Assembly: GCA_002270565.1 (NCBI GenBank)
Contig: NQMI01000158.1
Span: 1 to 64,000, forward strand
Source of the DNA: Stenocarpella maydis
Taxonomy: Eukaryota > Ascomycota > Sordariomycetes > Diaporthales > Diaporthaceae
Direction of reading: 5' to 3'
DNA: 64,000 nt
Shown here piece after piece: positions 60,074 to 64,000 of the stretch (its first letter is position 1; every line of letters starts with the position of its first letter). The notes under the pieces are model-generated. The model was not told the DNA's origin. It worked only from the letters and a program-made list of their open reading frames with translations, and made no database searches. The translations under genes and the position numbers were made by a program.

Positions 60074-62366
60074 CCCGAGGAGAGGTGGGATATTATCGGA
60101 GAGTGGCTGTCTAAAAGTCCAAGTCACAAGAGTCCAGCAGCGAGGCGGCTTTCATCCAGGGATATAATAGGCGCCATCTATGGAACGAATGCTACTTATG
60201 CCCGACTAATAACAGGTGAATCTCATTGTTTACATCTAGGATGGCTTTCTGGAGACAACATCCAAAGCCAGGGGCGTATTCGGCACGGATGATATGGGTA
60301 GCGTTGTTTTTGAGATGCAGTTTCTAACGATGCATGATATTTTCTTACCTGGGTATAGTTGATGTACTTTGTACCGCAGAAGGATGGTGTAGTTGAATAT
60401 TGCCGTGAAGCAACTGCAGTGACGTTCCCTGCCTTGCCTGAGTATTGACCTCATTTCCTCTCGCGCTCTTCCTTCAGGTCACGACCGTCTGGGACCGCCA
60501 GGGGACAAGAGTCGGTGGGGTCGAAGGCGGGCGCCCGCTGTGCACGTGTGCACGTACACGACGATGACGGACCCCAGAGTCCAGGCCGTGCAGGCTTGGA
60601 CTGAGCCTTGCTTGAGTACACCAGGCAGCTCCCTGGCACGCGAATACTGCCCGCGTCGGCTACTGCCAGCCTCGATGCCAGTGTTTGTAGCATCGTGTGG
60701 CGCATTGGTCATTGCTTCGTGGCGGAAGCCCAGGGATATGCCGCTGTTGTTCGATTTGCCGCGGGATGTAGGTCGCCCGTTCATAGCAGGTCTCCGTACA
60801 GCGGATACGAGTGCATTAGCCCTAGGTTGGTCCAAGCTTGCCGGAGTGGTCGCGCTACGATGCTGTGGAAACAGAGAGGAACCCACACGATGAGGGTTGC
60901 CATTCCGAGTAGGTGGAACAAGTTTGCACTGGAACTCACTTCCTGATGTCAAAAGACGTGGGCGGTACCACTCTCACTTCCTGATGCCGCATATCTCTGT
61001 TACTTTGTATCTTGTGTTTGAGGAACCACGGCATTCACTCATGTGTTGTTGTTAGTCACTGCCCAGCTTGAACCTGTTACATAATTACAAGAAACCGCTC
61101 GTGACAGCATGATACAAGTATTCTTTCCCGGTTCCACTGATACTGTCTGCTGATTGCCACATCATTGACCACGATGTTTGCGGGCCACACAACCCCCAGC
61201 CAACAACCACAACAATATTAACTTGGACGCTGAGACGATGCGCCGCCGGGCTACAACCGAGCTGATGTCCATAAACATACGGCCACAGCATCCACACCTC
61301 AGAACTGGTGAGCAGGACAACGAGGCCGACCAATCGACAGTGCTATTCTGTGTATGTTGCCTACCTAGGCAGCAGTACGTAATATGTCATGATATTAAAA
61401 TAGTTTTAAAACACTTTTAATATAAGATAATTCAAACTTGACGATTTACAATTACTTGACTCGATAATTATATACCCAAGTTGTATTTATAGAAATATAA
61501 GCTTTGTATATATTTTCAAGGGGCATTTCACAGGGTAGAGAAAGGGAACCATGAAGCCTTCGGCCGTATTGTAGTTATTTAAAGCTATTCACTGCCTACT
61601 AGGGTCTCCGACTCCTCCCCAGTTGGGAGCTTCTGCAGGAAGTCAGCAATAACTTCGTACATGATTTTGTTTTCGTGTCCGGAACCATGAAATCTCTGCT
61701 CAAGTACACGGGTGATGCTACCACCATACCGCCTGTCTCAATTTAAGTTCAAGGACACAGTTTTGTTCGCAGGTTAGCTGCTACAAAATTAAGTGCCTGC
61801 TCGCCGTAAATGCGATTTAGAGTCCTGGAAGATTTTCGGATCTTGCGAGTGTCCAGGTGCAGAGCGTGCTCACGGCAACCATCGCATCGAAAGCCATACT
61901 CCCTGCCTGTTAAATCCGTCAGTGTTATTTTTCTAAAACTTTAAACGTCGATATGAAGCGCGCATTTTCCTATCTGTAAAACTGCTTTAGCACAAAAAAT
62001 TGATATGGTTGTGGCTGTAAAAGTGTATCTGTTCGAATGGAGCACTCTATTCTAGCAGGGACTCTGACAAACTCACAAGCTCACATTCCCTTTATTCGCT
62101 GGATTGTGACAAAAGCATATCAAAGGCACATCAAAGGTTTATGTAATTCGGTGTCCTTCATCAAGGATTCTTGAACTAAACCACTTCCGGGATGGCCATC
62201 GGCCGGCCTTTGAGCATTATTCTCAGTTCGTGTGTCGTCCAATTTTTGTGACCAACGGCGAGTACTTGGTCATGAGGTGACACCTGAATTTGCTCTTACT
62301 CTTTCTCCGCGTATAACAACCAGTTTTTCACTCGGGTTTCACCCAGAACTGGAGGATACCCTAAAC
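60074..62366. other. gene-poor stretch, AT-rich on the right
   Basis: About 2.3 kb. The left part (to about 61350) has short frames with no recognisable domain. 61380-62200 is distinctly AT-rich, including runs such as AAAATAGTTTTAAAACAC, consistent with decayed repeat DNA. No gene or RNA recognised. Confidence 0.55.
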
Positions 62367-63864
62367 ATGTCCAACGCTACATCCAATCCTCGTCCACCGG
62401 TGAGAGCAGGATGGTCAACGGCCCCCTTTACAAACTCCCGCCATCTACGCTCTTTTGCGCCACCCCAGTCAATTGTCCGTCCAGGTGCACCCGCACCTTT
62501 CAGTCTTCCTCCAAACGCCGGACCGGGCTTACTGGTATCGAGCTCGGAGGCAAGCAGCGCAGAGGGTGGAGATCCATATTGGGCAGAGTTAAAGGTACTC
62601 CTACAAGAGACGTACGTGAGCGACTCCGGGGCTGGAGCACGGCTTACTTGCTAAAAAAAACCTCGCAGTTACTCCTATTTCGATGCCTTTGAACAAGGCT
62701 ACGCCACACAATGGTTGCAACTTCGTAACACGACGTCCACAGAACAATTTGAGGCGCAATTTAGAAATGAGCCTGTCCCGAGGCAATCGACAGTGCCCCA
62801 GATCCAGACGGATGCGGTCACATGGCGTGAGCCCTATCGCGTGCTCCCAGAGCGGCGAGTCGGGGCCGAGATCGCTCAGCAGCTGGATCAGGAGCTTCAA
62901 GCCGGGATGCACCCGACGACCCGGGCGCTGGTGCCCCTGTGCATGCGGTACCTCAAGGTCCTGGGCGCAGGCAGCCAGGGGATGGCGGTTCTCTTCGAGA
63001 TGACTGAGCCTGACGGTACAACACGGAAGCTTGTCGCCAAATACGAAATAAGCAAGGACTCGGGCGGCGAAGATATGCTAATGGAGAAACACTGGATGTG
63101 GGTGAGTCAAATGGGGCAAGCACCTCAATCCATCGTGGTCGTGGAATGTCCTTCCGTGCTGGTGACGGCCCCTGTTCCGCGGTTTGGAGGTTGACCCTGA
63201 ATACTCTTTTCAGATGATGGTTGGTGCAAGGCATATGATACAACGACAGTTCATCCGTGGCTATGATGTTCTGGTCGAAGGGGAGGAATTCTATAACGAC
63301 CCACACATGTACATTATGGAGTTCATGTTCGTGAGACGCCCCAGCTACCCCACCGAGCCTAAGACATCCTAACGGGCCTGGAAATTGGCTGTTCTGACTG
63401 CGAAGTAACAGGAAGCACGGCACTATCGACAAGGTTCTACGCAAGATATCGCGAAGCCAAAATATGATACGGTTGAAGAGCAGTGACTTGTGGAGAGTTT
63501 TGCTTTGCCGTGAGTGAAGAGCGCCACCAATTCCCGCTCAAAGACCTGACTTAACGGTAGTATTTCGGGCTTGTATCGCTATGGCCTACCCGGGGCATTG
63601 GAGGCACGGCTTAGATCCCGTGAGGGGCGATGCAGTGCCGCTTAGTGAGGAGTTGGTCCCCACGAGCCCAGTTGGGAGGCACATACCCCCATCAGACGCT
63701 GTACTAGTCAACTTTGATATTAACTACAATAATGGTAAGTCATCTTTGGGGTCATTACGAGTTAATATGTACAGTTACATGCTGAGAAGGACGCCTTAGT
63801 GATGATCGGGGATTACGACACTGATCCAGGGGTACACCCTCACGACGAGGTGCCCACCTTCAAG
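62367..63864 (+). CDS. protein-kinase-like gene, 3' end outside window
   Basis: Exons seen: 62367-62611, 62669-63101, 63214-63326, 63412-63509, 63561-63734, 63800-63864, then a GTACGC donor; the gene continues beyond 64000. After a Pro/Ser-rich disordered lead, the kinase N-lobe shows VLGAGSQGMAVLFEM (Gly-rich loop) and KLVAKYEI (ATP Lys). Then come HMYIMEFM (hinge) and HGTIDKVLRKISR. The catalytic loop reads VNFDINYNN, with Asn-Phe-Asp in place of His-Arg-Asp. The Mg-binding segment is IGDYD rather than DFG. Such kinase-like proteins are common in large fungal families. The retained Lys, loop Asp and Asn leave activity possible. Exon 3 ends at a GTTCGT donor, less common but phase-correct. 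Translation within the window gives about 376 residues. Confidence 0.7.
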
Positions 63865-64000
63865 GTACGCATGCGTTTCCATCAAGTTCCAAGGTTGTCA
63901 TGAACTTCCCTTCGAACGACAACACACGGTGCCATCACATGACTAAGTAGCCCCGTGCACAATATCATTCGGGGCGGTCAAGTGTTGAACCCTGAATTCA

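Overview
This 64 kb window is nuclear DNA of a filamentous ascomycete, most likely a Sordariomycete. Genes are split by short GT-AG introns of about 43-360 nt. The protein families are typical of filamentous ascomycetes: HET, fungal Zn(II)2Cys6 regulators, MYND, PXA, DUF7704-like, fungal arylsulfotransferase, a non-reducing PKS and a fused THI6. Intergenic spaces are long, with AT-rich decayed sequence, relic genes and small inverted-repeat elements. Most genes are multi-exon. I built the models by hand from splice signals and reading phase, and exon coordinates are given in each entry.

Layout. 0.8-8.1 kb, minus strand: a PXA-domain membrane-trafficking protein with an unusual 1.57 kb intron, then a Zn(II)2Cys6 transcription factor. 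8.9-11.2 kb: a 101-bp foldback element and a badly decayed gene. 12.4-14.0 kb: a HET-domain gene. 14.6-15.4 kb: a small MYND zinc-finger protein.

15.8-46.2 kb reads as one secondary-metabolite gene cluster. It holds a salicylate-hydroxylase-like FAD monooxygenase, a divergently transcribed Zn(II)2Cys6 regulator, a two-part dienelactone-hydrolase-like/SnoaL-like protein divergent from a short-chain dehydrogenase, a small NTF2-like protein, an FMO-type flavoprotein, an ACMSD-family aromatic acid decarboxylase, a wrecked flavin-reductase-like gene, a 2181-residue non-reducing polyketide synthase (SAT-KS-MAT-PT-ACP-ACP-TE), a divergent second FAD monooxygenase, and a DHA1-type MFS exporter. The simplest reading is that the PKS makes an orsellinate-like aromatic acid. 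The decarboxylase and/or the salicylate-hydroxylase-like enzyme would remove its carboxyl, the flavoenzymes and SDR would oxidise and reduce the ring, and the MFS protein would export the product. I do not recognise the combination as a named pathway.

46.7-51.1 kb holds general metabolism: bifunctional thiamine enzyme THI6, an isochorismatase-family hydrolase with a 16-nt exon, a short assembly gap, and a VOC/glyoxalase protein. 51.2-53.0 kb holds a glutathione S-transferase relic and an F-box-type gene with an in-frame stop. 53.2-54.2 kb holds a second inverted-repeat element related to the one at 25 kb and a DUF7704-like membrane protein. 55.4-57.5 kb is a fungal arylsulfotransferase-like protein, 59.0-60.1 kb a Sulfotransferase_4-type protein, and 62.4 kb to the end the first part of a protein-kinase-like gene that runs out of the window. 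No rRNA, CRISPR array or convincing tRNA was seen.
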